A DNA stretch of 64,000 bases from Pararhodobacter sp. (GTDB lineage Bacteria > Pseudomonadota > Alphaproteobacteria > Rhodobacterales > Rhodobacteraceae), in contig JAFIEG010000003.1 in the NCBI GenBank assembly GCA_020832665.1, positions 20,212 to 84,211 of the forward strand. Direction: 5' to 3'. The position numbers were made by a program, and so were the translations under genes. Positions 37,268 through 47,056 of the stretch are shown here, in pieces (the first letter of the stretch is position 1; each line of letters begins with the position of its first letter). The notes beneath the pieces were generated by a model that saw only the letters and a list, made by a program, of their open reading frames with translations, ran no database searches and was not told the origin of the DNA.

Positions 37268-38638
37268 TCAGTAGCTGTATTCCTCATAGATGCGGCTCAG
37301 ATCGCCCTGCCAGTCGCCATGATAGCGCACCAGCAACTCGTCGGCGGGGCACTGGCCGGTCTCGACGCTGTCCTTCAAAGCGTTCAGGAAATGCGTCTCG
37401 TCGGGCAGCAGCCCGCCCGCGCCGGGCCGCGCGCGCGCCTTCAATCCGGCCTCGGCGATGGAGACCACCTCGCCGGCAAGCGCGCGCATGTCGATATCAC
37501 CCACCTTGGCAGCCAGCCCGTCAACGCTGGCGGCCACGCGCAGCGCCTCGCGGGTCTCGCCGTCCCAGCCCTTGGCCAGATCCCAGGCGGCATCAAGCGC
37601 GCCCTGGTCATACATCAGCCCCACCCACAACGCAGGCAGCGCACAAAGCCGTCTCCAGGGCCCGCCATCGGCGCCGCGCATTTCGAGATAGCGCTTCACC
37701 CGCGCCTCGGGGAAGATGGTGGTCAGATGATCGGCCCAATCCGACAGGGTGGGCACCTCACCGGGCAGCGCCGGCAGCTTTCCTTCGAGGAAATCGCGAA
37801 ACGACATGCCCAGCGCGTCGATATAGCGCCCGTCGCGGTAGACGAAATACATGGGCACATCGAGCGCGTAATCCACCCAGGCATCAAACCCGAAACCCTC
37901 GTCGAAAACGAAGGGCAGCATGCCGGTGCGCGCCGAATCGAGATCGCGCCAGATGCGCGCGCGCCAGCTCTTGTGGCCGTTGGGCTTGCCCTCGAAGAAG
38001 GGCGAATTGGCGAAAAGCGCGGTCGCCACCGGCTGCAACGCCAGACCGACGCGCATTTTCTGCACCATGTCGGCCTCGGAGCCGAAATCGAGATTCACCT
38101 GCACGGTGCAGGTGCGATACATCATCTGCTTGCCATGGGTGCCGACGCGATCCATGTAATCGGTCATCAGCCGGTAGCGGCCCTTGGGCATCATCGGCAT
38201 GTCCTCATGGTGCCAGATCGGCGCCGCGCCCAGCCCGATGAAGCCAACGCCAATATCATCGGCCACCGATTTCACCTGCCGCAGATGCTCGTTCACCTCG
38301 TCGCAGGTCTGGTGAATGTGCTCCAGCGGCGCGCCGGACAGCTCTAACTGCCCGCCCGGTTCCAGGCTGATATTGGCGCCCTCCTTCTGTAACCCGATGA
38401 TGTTGCCCGCTTCTTCGACCGGCTCCCAGCCGAAGCGCTCGCGCAACCCTTCGAGCATGGCCCTGATCGAGCGCGGTCCGTCATAGGGCAAGGGCTTGAG
38501 CGTATCGCGGCAATAGCCGAATTTCTCGTGCTCGGTGCCGATGCGCCAGTCTTGCTGCGGCTTGCAGCCCGCTTCCAGAAACTCGGCCAGCTGGGCGCGG
38601 CTTTCGATCGGCCCGCCGCCGGATTGGGGGATGGACAT
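37268..38638 (-). CDS. gshA: Glutamate-cysteine ligase (plant/alphaproteobacterial type)
   Basis: First step of glutathione synthesis. It has 456 residues, of the class found in rhizobia and plants: GTEHEKFGY near residue 35, EGANISLEPGGQLELSGAPL, MPKGRYRLMTDYM, CTVQVNLDF, and the C-terminus YEEYSY. gshB is not in the window. It is followed on the minus strand by nadE after about 175 bases that show no gene. Confidence 0.95.
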   Translation of the reverse strand: MSIPQSGGGPIESRAQLAEFLEAGCKPQQDWRIGTEHEKFGYCRDTLKPLPYDGPRSIRAMLEGLRERFGWEPVEEAGNIIGLQKEGANISLEPGGQLELSGAPLEHIHQTCDEVNEHLRQVKSVADDIGVGFIGLGAAPIWHHEDMPMMPKGRYRLMTDYMDRVGTHGKQMMYRTCTVQVNLDFGSEADMVQKMRVGLALQPVATALFANSPFFEGKPNGHKSWRARIWRDLDSARTGMLPFVFDEGFGFDAWVDYALDVPMYFVYRDGRYIDALGMSFRDFLEGKLPALPGEVPTLSDWADHLTTIFPEARVKRYLEMRGADGGPWRRLCALPALWVGLMYDQGALDAAWDLAKGWDGETREALRVAASVDGLAAKVGDIDMRALAGEVVSIAEAGLKARARPGAGGLLPDETHFLNALKDSVETGQCPADELLVRYHGDWQGDLSRIYEEYSY

Positions 38639-38718
38639 GGGCTTGGCTCCGGCTTGCTGACATCACCTTTCACGCGCGAAGCATTCGCGTGCCGGCCTCA
38701 CCTGTCGCGCGCGCTCGC

Positions 38719-39234
38719 TCAAGTCAAGAGCGCAGATGCAGCATCGCGCCGCCAAAGCGGTCGCGGATGGGTAGCGGCACCCTCGCGGGCGGCGCGGGTC
38801 AGCCGCGCCATGTCGATGCCGGGCAGCGCGGCGAAGGCATCGAAAAGCGCCTCGGCACCGGAGGCATCCAGCGGCACTGCCAGTTGCCCGCCATCCGCCG
38901 CATCGATGAGCCAGCGACGCCCGTCGGCGCTCAGCGCCAGCATGGTTATCTCGTCGAGCGCGACGAAACCGCCGCCCTCGGGCGCGAAATAGACGATCTG
39001 TCCTTCGACGATTTCGACAACACCCGGCCCGCCTGCGACACCGCCAGGGGCAAATCGCGCCCGGCGCGTGCCGATCACCGCCAGCGCCAGCCCCGCCAAC
39101 GCCACCAATACGCCCAGCGCGCGCACCAGAAGGGCCGGCTGTGTCAGCATCCACAACCCGGCACCGACAAGCGCCAGACCGATCAGCGCCTCACGCCAGC
39201 GGCTGAACTGGGCGTGCACTTCCGGGCGGATCAT
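38719..39234 (-). CDS. Conserved membrane protein of unknown function
   Basis: A 171-residue protein with two adjacent membrane helices (EALIGLALVGAGLWML and ALGVLVALAGLALAVI) and a cytoplasmic C-terminal beta-rich part. Function not recognised. Its start overlaps the rsmE stop by four bases (ATGA), so it is translationally coupled to rsmE. Confidence 0.7.
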   Translation of the reverse strand: MIRPEVHAQFSRWREALIGLALVGAGLWMLTQPALLVRALGVLVALAGLALAVIGTRRARFAPGGVAGGPGVVEIVEGQIVYFAPEGGGFVALDEITMLALSADGRRWLIDAADGGQLAVPLDASGAEALFDAFAALPGIDMARLTRAAREGAATHPRPLWRRDAASALLT

Positions 39235-40040
39235 GCCGGTCGCCCCATCACCTCGAGCCCGGTCGCCTCGAGCCCCGTCGCACCCCAATCGCCAAAGCGT
39301 GCCTGCCAAAGCGTCAGCGCCGCCACGGCGGCTGTGTCGGCGCGCAGGATGCGCGGGCCCAGTGCCAGCCGGTGAAGGAAGGGAAGCGCCGCCAGCCGCG
39401 CGCGCTCGGCCGGCGAAAAGCCGCCCTCGGGGCCGATCAGGATGGCAGCGGGACCCGCAGTTGGGGCGGTTGCGGCGTCACCGGCGGCCCCGGCCAGGGC
39501 CTCGTCGCACCAGAAAAGCGTGCGCCCGCCAGGCCAGACATCGAGCACCGCCCCCAGCGGGCGCAAATCATCGACTGGCGGCACGAAGGTGCCGCCGCAC
39601 TGCTCGGCGGCCTCGACGGCATGCGCCTGCAGCCGGTCGCGGCGAATGCGCTCGGCATTGGTGAAGTCGCTTTGCACCGGGCAGATGCGCGCCGCGCCCA
39701 GTTCGGTTGCCTTCTCGACGATGAAATCGGTGCGCGCCTTTTTGATCGGCGCGAAAAGAAGCCACAGATCGGACGGATCGCGTTGCGGCGCGGTCTGCTC
39801 GATACAGCGCGCGCTGCCACGCTTCTTGCCCGCATCGGTGATCTCGGCGCACCATTCGCCATTGGCGCCATCGAACAGCGCCACGCGCCCGCCCGCGCCG
39901 AGCCGCATCACGGCGAACAGGTAGTGCGACGCCGCTTGCGACAGGCTAACCTGTTGCCCTTGGCCCAGCGGCTGCTCTACAAACAGGCGCACGCGCGGGC
40001 GATCGGGCGCGGCAGGGGACAAGGGCGGCGGCTTCGTCAT
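39231..40040 (-). CDS. rsmE: 16S rRNA (uracil-1498-N3)-methyltransferase
   Basis: Methylates U1498 of 16S rRNA using SAM. A 269-residue SPOUT-class enzyme with an N-terminal PUA-like part (RLFVEQPLGQGQQVSLSQAA) and a C-terminal knot: ILIGPEGGFSPAERA, LALGPRILRADTAAVAALTL. The start is uncertain; an ATG at 40052 would add four residues and lies within the ubiA ribosome-binding region. It is divergent from ubiA with about 12 bases between starts. Confidence 0.93.
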   Translation of the reverse strand: MTKPPPLSPAAPDRPRVRLFVEQPLGQGQQVSLSQAASHYLFAVMRLGAGGRVALFDGANGEWCAEITDAGKKRGSARCIEQTAPQRDPSDLWLLFAPIKKARTDFIVEKATELGAARICPVQSDFTNAERIRRDRLQAHAVEAAEQCGGTFVPPVDDLRPLGAVLDVWPGGRTLFWCDEALAGAAGDAATAPTAGPAAILIGPEGGFSPAERARLAALPFLHRLALGPRILRADTAAVAALTLWQARFGDWGATGLEATGLEVMGRPA

Positions 40041-40052
40041 GGAAGGAACCAT

Positions 40053-41051
40053 ATGAGCGAGACCGGGCAAAGGCCAGAGCCGGAAAACCGGCGCAGCGCG
40101 GGCGACGACGACCGGGCCATAGCCGACCGGGCCGAGGGCAACTGGGTCGATACCCACGCGCCGGCCGATCTGCAGCCCTACCTGCGCCTCAGCCGCGCCG
40201 ACCGGCCCATCGGCACCTGGCTCTTGCTGCTGCCCTGCTGGTGGGGGGCGCTGCTGGGCGCGCTGGCTTCGCCCGATTCGCGGGGCTGGCTGACGCTGTG
40301 GATCTTTGTCGCCTGCGCGATGGGCGCCTTTCTTATGCGCGGCGCGGGCTGCACCTGGAACGACATCACCGACCGCGACATCGACGGCATGGTCGATCGC
40401 ACCCGCAACCGGCCGCTGGCCTCGGGGCAGGTGGAGGTGCGCGAGGCGCTGATCTGGATGGGCTTTCAGGCGCTGGCGGCTTTTTTCATCCTGCTGACCT
40501 TCAACAGCGCCGCCATCGCGCTGGGCATCCTGGCGCTGCTGCCGGTGGCGATCTACCCTTTCGCCAAGCGCTTCACCTGGTGGCCACAGATCTTTCTGGG
40601 CATCGCCTTCAACTGGGGCGCGCTGCTGGCCTGGACGGCGCAAACCGGCTCGCTGGCGCTGCCGGCGGTGTTTCTATACATGGCCGGGATTGCCTGGACG
40701 CTGTTCTACGACACCATCTACGCCCATCAGGACCGCGAAGATGACGAACTGATCGGCGTGAAGTCCACCGCACGGCTGTTTGGCGAGAACACGCTGAACT
40801 GGTTGCGTGGCTTTCTGGTGGCCTCGGTGCTGCTGATGTCGCTGGCGATCATCTTCGCACTGGCACCGCTGGCCAACCCGCTGGTGATGTCGCTGTCGCT
40901 GGCAGGTGCCTGGGCCTTTGGCGCGCATATGAACTGGCAGCTTGGCAAGCTCGACATCAACAAGCCCGATATCTGCCTGCGCCTGTTTCGCTCGAACCGC
41001 GATGCCGGGCTGATCGTTGTGCTGATTTTCGCCGCTGCGCTTTTCGTCTGA
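40053..41051 (+). CDS. ubiA: 4-hydroxybenzoate octaprenyltransferase
   Basis: Membrane prenyltransferase of ubiquinone synthesis. It has 332 residues and eight or nine helices. The two Asp-rich motifs are CTWNDITDRDID (NDxxDxxxD) and YDTIYAHQDREDD. GGAAGGA lies five bases before the ATG. The hydrophilic N-terminal 45 residues precede the first helix. Confidence 0.95.
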   Translation: MSETGQRPEPENRRSAGDDDRAIADRAEGNWVDTHAPADLQPYLRLSRADRPIGTWLLLLPCWWGALLGALASPDSRGWLTLWIFVACAMGAFLMRGAGCTWNDITDRDIDGMVDRTRNRPLASGQVEVREALIWMGFQALAAFFILLTFNSAAIALGILALLPVAIYPFAKRFTWWPQIFLGIAFNWGALLAWTAQTGSLALPAVFLYMAGIAWTLFYDTIYAHQDREDDELIGVKSTARLFGENTLNWLRGFLVASVLLMSLAIIFALAPLANPLVMSLSLAGAWAFGAHMNWQLGKLDINKPDICLRLFRSNRDAGLIVVLIFAAALFV

Positions 41052-41116
41052 TTGCGCCGGCCCGGTCCAGCGGATAGGGCAAGGTGCCGACAGACCGCGA
41101 GAAAGACCGACGACCG

Positions 41117-43051
41117 ATGCGCTTCACACCTGCAAAACTTCTTTCCACAGCCGGCTTCGGCCTTGCTGCGGTGCTGGCGCTGCTCACGGCCTGGTTGCTG
41201 GCGGTCTGGGTCGAACGTCACAACGACAGGGCACTGACCGCTGCCTTTGCCGCCGAAAGCCTGGACTGGGTAGAGTATTCCACCGACGGGCTGCGCGCAT
41301 CGCTCTGGGGCATGGCCCCCGACGAGGCAGCACGCATTCGCGCGATGCGTATCGCCGGCAGTGTGGTCGATGGAAGGCGGATCGAGGACGAGATCGTCGT
41401 CGGCGAAAGGGCGATGGTGCTGGTGCCCGAATTCCGTGTCGAGCTGATGCGCAACCATCACGAGATTTCGGTGGTGGGGCTCGTCCCGGCCACATCAAAT
41501 GACGAGGGCGAGGCAGAGTTGCTGAACCGGCTGGCGGCGATCGAAGACGACATCGCGGTTTCGGACATGCTGCAAAGCGCTGCGCATCCGGCCCCGCAGG
41601 GCTGGCGGGCAGCAGTCGATTTCGCCGTCGAGGCGATCACCCTTCTGCCGGTAGCGCAGCTTTCCGTTTCGCCCCGGCGGATCGAGGTGCACGCCCTTGT
41701 CGATAGCGTCGAAGTCCAGGCCGAGTTGGCCCAGCAGCTGCGCGGAATGGCGCCGACGGGGCAGCGGCTGGTGCTTGATCTGGTGGCGCCGCGGCCCGTG
41801 ATCGCGCCCTTCACCCTGCTCTTCGAGATCGACGACGAGGGCCCGCGCCTGACCGCCTGTTCGGCCGAAACCGACGGCGGGCGCGAGCAGATCATCCGCG
41901 CCGCACGCGCGGCCGGCGCCGAAGGGCGGCTGCATTGCGCCAGCGGGCTGGGCGCCCCTTCGCCGCGCTGGGGCCTTGCCGGTGAACTGGCGATAATGGC
42001 GCTGGCCGATCTGGGCCAGGGTTCGGTCAGCATCAGCGATGCCGACATCCTGCTGGTGGTGGCGCATGACGTGTCGCAGGCGCGGCTTGACCGTGTGGTG
42101 GGCCGGCTGGAAACGGCGCTGCCCGAAGTGTTCGCGCTGAACGTCCAGCAACGTGAGGCTGAAGTCCCCGATCTGGACGACGCCCGCGAAGAGCGCGCCC
42201 TGCTCGCCACGCTCGACGAAGACGGGCAATTGCTGATCGAGGGGCGCCTGCCCGACACCCGCATCCGCGAGGCTGTGCATGCCTTTGCCCGCGCCCGTTT
42301 TGGCTCGGGCGTGGTGACGCTCGAAACCCGGCTCGACCCCGACTTGCCCTCGGGCTGGTCAGGGCGGGCGCTGACCGGGCTTGAGGCGCTGGCGGAACTG
42401 CATCATGGGCGGATGGTCCTGCACACCGAGCGGCTTGAGTTGAGCGGCATATCGGGCGACCCCGATGCCGGCAGTCGTATAGCCGGCATTCTTACCGAGG
42501 GGCTGGGCCAGGGCGCCGACTACGTCCTGCGCGTGCAGTATGACGAGGCGCTGGACCCGGTCGCCCAGGCGCCCACACCCGATCGCTGCGAGGCGCGCAT
42601 TCACGACATTCTCGCCGAATACCGCCTCACCTTCGCCCCCGGCTCGGCTGATCTCGACAACGAATCGCGCGAAGCGCTCAACCGCATTGCCGAGGTGCTG
42701 ATCGAATGCGGCGAATTGCCGCTCGAAGTGGCGGGCCATACCGACAGCCAGGGGCGCGAGGAAACCAACCTGGCGCTGAGCCAGGCGCGCGCCGAATCGG
42801 TGGTCAACGCGCTGATGACGCGGCGCGTGCTTGTGGGCTCGATGGTGCCGCGCGGCTACGGCCCATCACAGCCCATCGCCGACAACGCCACCGCCGAGGG
42901 GCGCGAGGCCAATCGCCGTATCGAAATCACCCTCATTCGCCCCGAGCCCGAGCCCGAACCGCTCGACCCGGCGCTCGAGGCCGAGCTGGAATTCGAGATA
43001 CAGACACCCGACGACAACACCACCCGCCCCGAGCCGCGCGCCGAAAGGTGA
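41117..43051 (+). CDS. OmpA-family outer-membrane/peptidoglycan-binding protein with BON-like repeats
   Basis: A 644-residue envelope protein. It has an N-terminal signal/anchor (LLSTAGFGLAAVLALLTAWL), a long middle part that resembles repeated BON-like domains in the Rhodobacterales OmpA family, and a C-terminal OmpA domain near residues 495-620 (YRLTFAPGSADLDNESREAL, VAGHTDSQG, NRRIEITL) that binds peptidoglycan. The tail is acidic. A GTG at 41084 is another possible start. It is followed by the 110-residue coiled-coil protein. Confidence 0.88.
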   Translation: MRFTPAKLLSTAGFGLAAVLALLTAWLLAVWVERHNDRALTAAFAAESLDWVEYSTDGLRASLWGMAPDEAARIRAMRIAGSVVDGRRIEDEIVVGERAMVLVPEFRVELMRNHHEISVVGLVPATSNDEGEAELLNRLAAIEDDIAVSDMLQSAAHPAPQGWRAAVDFAVEAITLLPVAQLSVSPRRIEVHALVDSVEVQAELAQQLRGMAPTGQRLVLDLVAPRPVIAPFTLLFEIDDEGPRLTACSAETDGGREQIIRAARAAGAEGRLHCASGLGAPSPRWGLAGELAIMALADLGQGSVSISDADILLVVAHDVSQARLDRVVGRLETALPEVFALNVQQREAEVPDLDDAREERALLATLDEDGQLLIEGRLPDTRIREAVHAFARARFGSGVVTLETRLDPDLPSGWSGRALTGLEALAELHHGRMVLHTERLELSGISGDPDAGSRIAGILTEGLGQGADYVLRVQYDEALDPVAQAPTPDRCEARIHDILAEYRLTFAPGSADLDNESREALNRIAEVLIECGELPLEVAGHTDSQGREETNLALSQARAESVVNALMTRRVLVGSMVPRGYGPSQPIADNATAEGREANRRIEITLIRPEPEPEPLDPALEAELEFEIQTPDDNTTRPEPRAER

Positions 43052-43105
43052 GCGGCGCGGCAATGCCTCAGGCCGCCTGCCCATAGCCGCTATGGAATTG
43101 ACGCC

Positions 43106-43438
43106 ATGAACCGAACCGAATTCATCCTGGTAACCGCGCTGATCCTGCTGCTGGCCTTTGCGCTGGGCTGGGCCGCACACTGGCTGGTGGCGCGCTTCAC
43201 CCGTGTCAGCCAGGACGATCTGAGCGAACTCGACCGCCTCGCCCAGGCGTTGCACCAGGCCGAGGAGACGCGCGATCAGGCCATCGCCTGGATCGAGCAC
43301 CGCGAGGCCGAGTTCGCCCAGCAAAAGGCGCAGACCGAGGCCGAACTGCGCGCTGCCATGGACGGTTTGCGCGAGGCAAGGCGCGAGGTCGAGTATCTCA
43401 ACTCGCTTCTCGCCCAGCACGGCCACAGCCGCGACTGA
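43106..43438 (+). CDS. Membrane-anchored coiled-coil protein
   Basis: A 110-residue protein with one N-terminal membrane helix (FILVTALILLLAFALGWAAH) and a long predicted coiled coil rich in Glu/Arg/Ala. Role unknown. Its position right after the OmpA gene is seen in related genomes, from general knowledge, so a joint envelope role is possible. Confidence 0.7.
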   Translation: MNRTEFILVTALILLLAFALGWAAHWLVARFTRVSQDDLSELDRLAQALHQAEETRDQAIAWIEHREAEFAQQKAQTEAELRAAMDGLREARREVEYLNSLLAQHGHSRD

Positions 43439-43505
43439 TTTCGCCGCCGGAAGATTTGATCGGTCGCGTTGCCTGAATCGAGGGGGCGCCAGCACCCCTC
43501 CAAGT

Positions 43506-43530
43506 GTAGGGTGGACAATACTGCCCATCC
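43506..43530 (-). repeat. REP-like hairpin unit (TTGCCC subclass, degenerate)
   Basis: Read on the minus strand it is GGATGGGCAGTATTG then TCCACCCTAC, matching the pattern of the unit at 48040-48063 with a few mismatches. It lies in the 191-base gap between the coiled-coil gene and the convergent alkB-type gene; nothing else is seen in that gap. Confidence 0.5.
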
Positions 43531-43629
43531 TGCAAGTTCGCCGCTCACGAAGCGATCAGCCTTATCCGGTATGAAACGCTTCGCGGTGATCGTATCGGCA
43601 TCGGCGTGGGAACTGGAACGCAGTTTGTA

Positions 43630-44691
43630 TCAGCCCTGCACCGCCGCCTGCGCCATGAACGCATCCAGCCGCGGATGCACCAAGCGCCGCCACAGCGGCG
43701 GGATGAGCGCAATCACCACCATCGTTGCCACCGAGAACGGGTGGACCGGGGCCTTCGGCTGGTCGCGCAGCGCCGGATAGGGGCGATAGGGATAGGCGTG
43801 ATGATCGGCATGGCGACCGGCGTGAAACATCATCACCGCGGTAAAGGCGCCGGGCGTGTCCCAGCTGTGGCGCGGGGTGACCGGCTCGAACTTGCCATCG
43901 GCCCGGCGTTTGCGCCACAACCCGTAATGCTGGACGTAATCGGCGGCCAGCATCTGGCTGGCGGCATAGAAGGCCAACACCATCCAGACAAGCAGCCCCG
44001 CCAGCCCCTGCCAGAGAAACATAGCCAGAGCCACCGCCAGTGCGCCGCCGATATAGAAGGCGAAGGGTGTGGGGAAGTCAAAATTCCGCCGCCGGCTTTC
44101 GGCATACCAGGCCCGCGTGAAGGATCGCCACCAGGCCTCGGGGATGAAGCCGTATATGGTGCGCCCCTTGCGCGGGGTGTTCGGGTCGCGCGGGGTGGCG
44201 ACATGAACATGGTGGATCAGCTTGTGGGCCGAGGCATGGTGGCCAAAGGCGCAGAGCGTGAAATAAGCCTGCCCCAGCCACACCGCCCAGCGGTGCCGCC
44301 GGTGGATGAGGTCATGCGCGGCCACCATGCCCACCTGCCCCAGGATCAGCCCGAAACCGAAGAACGCCACCACCCAGGTCAGCCCGAATTCCATTCCCGC
44401 CAGCGTCCACACTGCCAGCGCCATCAGCGGAAACAGCACAACCGCCAGCACGGCGGTCAGCGTCAGCCCCGAATCGGGGCCCTCGCCGGTGACCGGTTCC
44501 GGAGCTTCGGGGATCAGCCGGTCCATGGCCGGCGCCAGCAGGATCATCCACAACAGCGCCGGCCAGAACCAAATCGGATCGACCAGCGCACCAAGGGAAA
44601 GAAGTGCCACCGGGGCAAGGCAGACAAACGCCGTCAGCGGCCCGCCGACAATATGCGCCATGTCCCGCTTGATTTCCTGCGCGATACTCAT
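43630..44691 (-). CDS. alkB: AlkB-type alkane 1-monooxygenase / fatty acid desaturase superfamily
   Basis: A 353-residue integral membrane di-iron hydroxylase. Its His boxes are AAHDLIHRRHR (His126, His130), AHKLIHHVHVATPRDP (His156, His160, His161) and RHADHHAYPYRPYPAL, and DYVQHYGLWR is the AlkB signature. It would hydroxylate medium-chain alkanes or similar hydrocarbons at the inner membrane. No rubredoxin or rubredoxin reductase lies next to it. GAGGAGA lies six bases before the ATG at 44691. Confidence 0.88.
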   Translation of the reverse strand: MSIAQEIKRDMAHIVGGPLTAFVCLAPVALLSLGALVDPIWFWPALLWMILLAPAMDRLIPEAPEPVTGEGPDSGLTLTAVLAVVLFPLMALAVWTLAGMEFGLTWVVAFFGFGLILGQVGMVAAHDLIHRRHRWAVWLGQAYFTLCAFGHHASAHKLIHHVHVATPRDPNTPRKGRTIYGFIPEAWWRSFTRAWYAESRRRNFDFPTPFAFYIGGALAVALAMFLWQGLAGLLVWMVLAFYAASQMLAADYVQHYGLWRKRRADGKFEPVTPRHSWDTPGAFTAVMMFHAGRHADHHAYPYRPYPALRDQPKAPVHPFSVATMVVIALIPPLWRRLVHPRLDAFMAQAAVQG

Positions 44692-44826
44692 GACACTCTC
44701 CTCATGCATCAGATGCAAGGCCGCATTGCTGCCAGCATAACATGGGAACTCACCCATTCCCTTTCCATATTCGACCGGCTGCTTTAGGGCATGAAGATGA
44801 CAAATTGACGCCATCGGAGCCCCTTC

Positions 44827-45909
44827 ATGTCCTTCCTGCGCAAGATGCGCGAGCGGCTGTTCCGCTCCTCGTCGAAACTCGATGAAGGAATCGAGGCCCT
44901 CGTCGGCACCGATGCGGCGCCCGACGCCAACGCACCTGACACCGCGCCGACAGGCACTAGCCTGGATTCTGCCCCCCCGGCCGAAGCGCCGGCGTCCGAA
45001 ACGCCCGCGCCCGAACCGGCCGGGCGTGGCCTGCTGTCGCGGCTGACCGGGCGAGTCGTCACGACTGCGCCGCGCCGGGTGCTCGATGATGCCATGCTCG
45101 AAGAGCTGGAAGATCTGCTCATCCAGGCTGATATGGGCGTGGATACGGCGCTGAAGATCACTGCCTCGATCGCCGAGGCCCATCTAGGCCGCCGGCTGAC
45201 CGGGCCCGAGATCAAGGCGTTGCTGGCCGGCGAGGTCGCCCGGGTGCTCGAACCTGTCGCGCGGCCGATGCCGTTATACCCCAAGCGCCCTCAGGTCGTG
45301 CTGGTGGTTGGCGTGAACGGCGCCGGCAAGACAACCACCATCGGCAAGCTCGCCGCGCAATTCCGCCAGGCCGGCAAATCGGTCATCATCGCCGCCGGCG
45401 ACACCTTTCGCGCCGCCGCCGTCGAGCAACTTCAGATCTGGGGCGAGCGCGCCGGCGTGCCGGTGATGACCGCACCCGAAGGTTCCGACCCGGCCTCGCT
45501 GGCCTATGACGCGCTGAGCCGCGCCCAGGAAGAGGGCACCGACCTTCTGATGATCGACACCGCCGGGCGGCTGCAAAACCGCGCCGATCTCATGGCGGAA
45601 CTGGCCAAGATCGTGCGTGTGCTGCGCAAGAAGGACGAAACCGCGCCTCACAACACCCTTCTGGTCCTCGACGCCACCACCGGCCAGAATGCGCTTTCCC
45701 AGGTCGAGACCTTCCGCAAGATGGCCGATGTCACCGGCCTGGTGATGACCAAGCTCGACGGCACCGCGCGCGGCGGCGTCCTGGTTGCGCTGGCCGACCG
45801 CTTCGGCCTGCCCATCCACGCCATCGGCGTCGGCGAGCAGATCGACGATCTGGCACCCTTCGAGCCCGCCGAATTCGCAGCTGCCCTCACCGGCTCCGAC
45901 GCTTCCTGA
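44827..45909 (+). CDS. ftsY: Signal recognition particle receptor FtsY
   Basis: SRP-GTPase that docks ribosome-SRP complexes to the inner membrane. It has 360 residues: an N-terminal acidic, Ala/Pro-rich A region to about residue 80, the N helices, then the G domain with [42 protein letters not shown] and [12 protein letters not shown]. All G motifs are intact. Confidence 0.96.
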   Translation: MSFLRKMRERLFRSSSKLDEGIEALVGTDAAPDANAPDTAPTGTSLDSAPPAEAPASETPAPEPAGRGLLSRLTGRVVTTAPRRVLDDAMLEELEDLLIQADMGVDTALKITASIAEAHLGRRLTGPEIKALLAGEVARVLEPVARPMPLYPKRPQVVLVVGVNGAGKTTTIGKLAAQFRQAGKSVIIAAGDTFRAAAVEQLQIWGERAGVPVMTAPEGSDPASLAYDALSRAQEEGTDLLMIDTAGRLQNRADLMAELAKIVRVLRKKDETAPHNTLLVLDATTGQNALSQVETFRKMADVTGLVMTKLDGTARGGVLVALADRFGLPIHAIGVGEQIDDLAPFEPAEFAAALTGSDAS

Positions 45910-45967
45910 CCCCGCCCCGCTTTTTTCTGCCCACCAAGCCGGGTCGGGCAGACCGGACAGCAACCGC

Positions 45968-46867
45968 ATGACCGAATGGCTCATTTCGCTTGAAGGCACC
46001 GCCGAGGGGCAGAACCTGGCGCTTGCCTTTGCGCTGGCGGCGGCGATCCTGCACGCAGTCTTTGGCGCGCTGCAGAAGGGAAGGCATGACCCCTGGCTTT
46101 CGCGCGCGGCGATCGATGCCAGCTACGGGCTGATGGCCGCGCCCTTTGCCTTATTCGTGGTGCCCTGGCCCGAGCCGCATATGTGGCCGATCTTTGCCGG
46201 TGTCTTCGTCATCCATGTCGGCTACAAGGTCTTGCAGGCCATGGCCTATAGCCGCGGCGCCTATACAGTGGTCTATCCGGTGGTGCGCGGCACCGGGCCG
46301 CTGTTCACCGTCATCGGCGCCTGGTTCCTGTTCGGCGAAACCTTCAATGCCGGGCAATGGGCGGGGCTGGCGGTGCTGCTGGCGGGTATCTACGGCTTCG
46401 CGCTCTACAACATGCGCACCATCACACTTGACCGCGACACGATGGTGCCGGCGCTGTGGCTGGCGGTGGCGACGGGGCTGTTCGTGGCGCTCTACACCAC
46501 CTATGACGCCTATGGCATCCGCGCCACCGCCGATCCCTTCACCTTCCTGGCCTGGTTCTTCTTCATCGACGGCTTCTTCATGCCGATCTGGACATGGCGG
46601 CGCTGGTCGGCGCTGCCACGGGCGCAGTTTGTGAACCTCATGCGGCGCGGGTTCATCGGCGGGCTGGTGGCCTTTGCCAGTTTTGGCGGCATCATGCTGG
46701 CCACGCGGCTGGGCAGTGTCGGCCAGGCGGCGGTGCTGCGCGAAACCTCGACGGTCTTTGCCGCGCTCATCGGCTGGCTGATGCTGGGCGAACGCTCCGG
46801 CCCGCGCCGGCTGGCGCTGATGGCCATGATCGCCGCCGGCGCGATCATCGTGCAGCTGGCGGCCTGA
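45968..46867 (+). CDS. DMT-superfamily (EamA) transporter
   Basis: A 299-residue membrane protein with about ten helices. AYSRGAYTVVYPVVRGTGPL and the C-terminal REVSTVFAALIG-like segment (LRETSTVFAALIGWLMLGE) are typical of EamA-type small-molecule exporters. Substrate unknown. It follows ftsY after 58 bases and may share its transcript. Confidence 0.83.
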   Translation: MTEWLISLEGTAEGQNLALAFALAAAILHAVFGALQKGRHDPWLSRAAIDASYGLMAAPFALFVVPWPEPHMWPIFAGVFVIHVGYKVLQAMAYSRGAYTVVYPVVRGTGPLFTVIGAWFLFGETFNAGQWAGLAVLLAGIYGFALYNMRTITLDRDTMVPALWLAVATGLFVALYTTYDAYGIRATADPFTFLAWFFFIDGFFMPIWTWRRWSALPRAQFVNLMRRGFIGGLVAFASFGGIMLATRLGSVGQAAVLRETSTVFAALIGWLMLGERSGPRRLALMAMIAAGAIIVQLAA

Positions 46868-46901
46868 CGGTCCGCGCGCGGTGCGAGGCATCGGCGGAGC
46901 A

Positions 46902-46942
46902 GGGGGCGCTGCCCCCGGAGTTTTTCTTGCAAGATGGAGAAG
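46902..46942 (+). repeat. Dispersed GGGGGCGCTGCCCC hairpin repeat, copy 3 (short)
   Basis: GGGGGC/GCCCCC with GCT loop, then GGAGTTTTTCTTGCAAGATGGAGAAG. It lacks the second hairpin of copy 2. The T5 run makes it a plausible terminator for the DMT transporter. Confidence 0.6.
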
Positions 46943-47056
46943 AAGCCCGTCAGCGCGGCGCAAGCCGGGCCTTCGCCCATCTGCACACGATTGCCTTGTC
47001 CGGTGCGTTGCGCCATCCTGCCCGCGCAAAGCAGGAAATCAGGAAGAGGAATGCCC

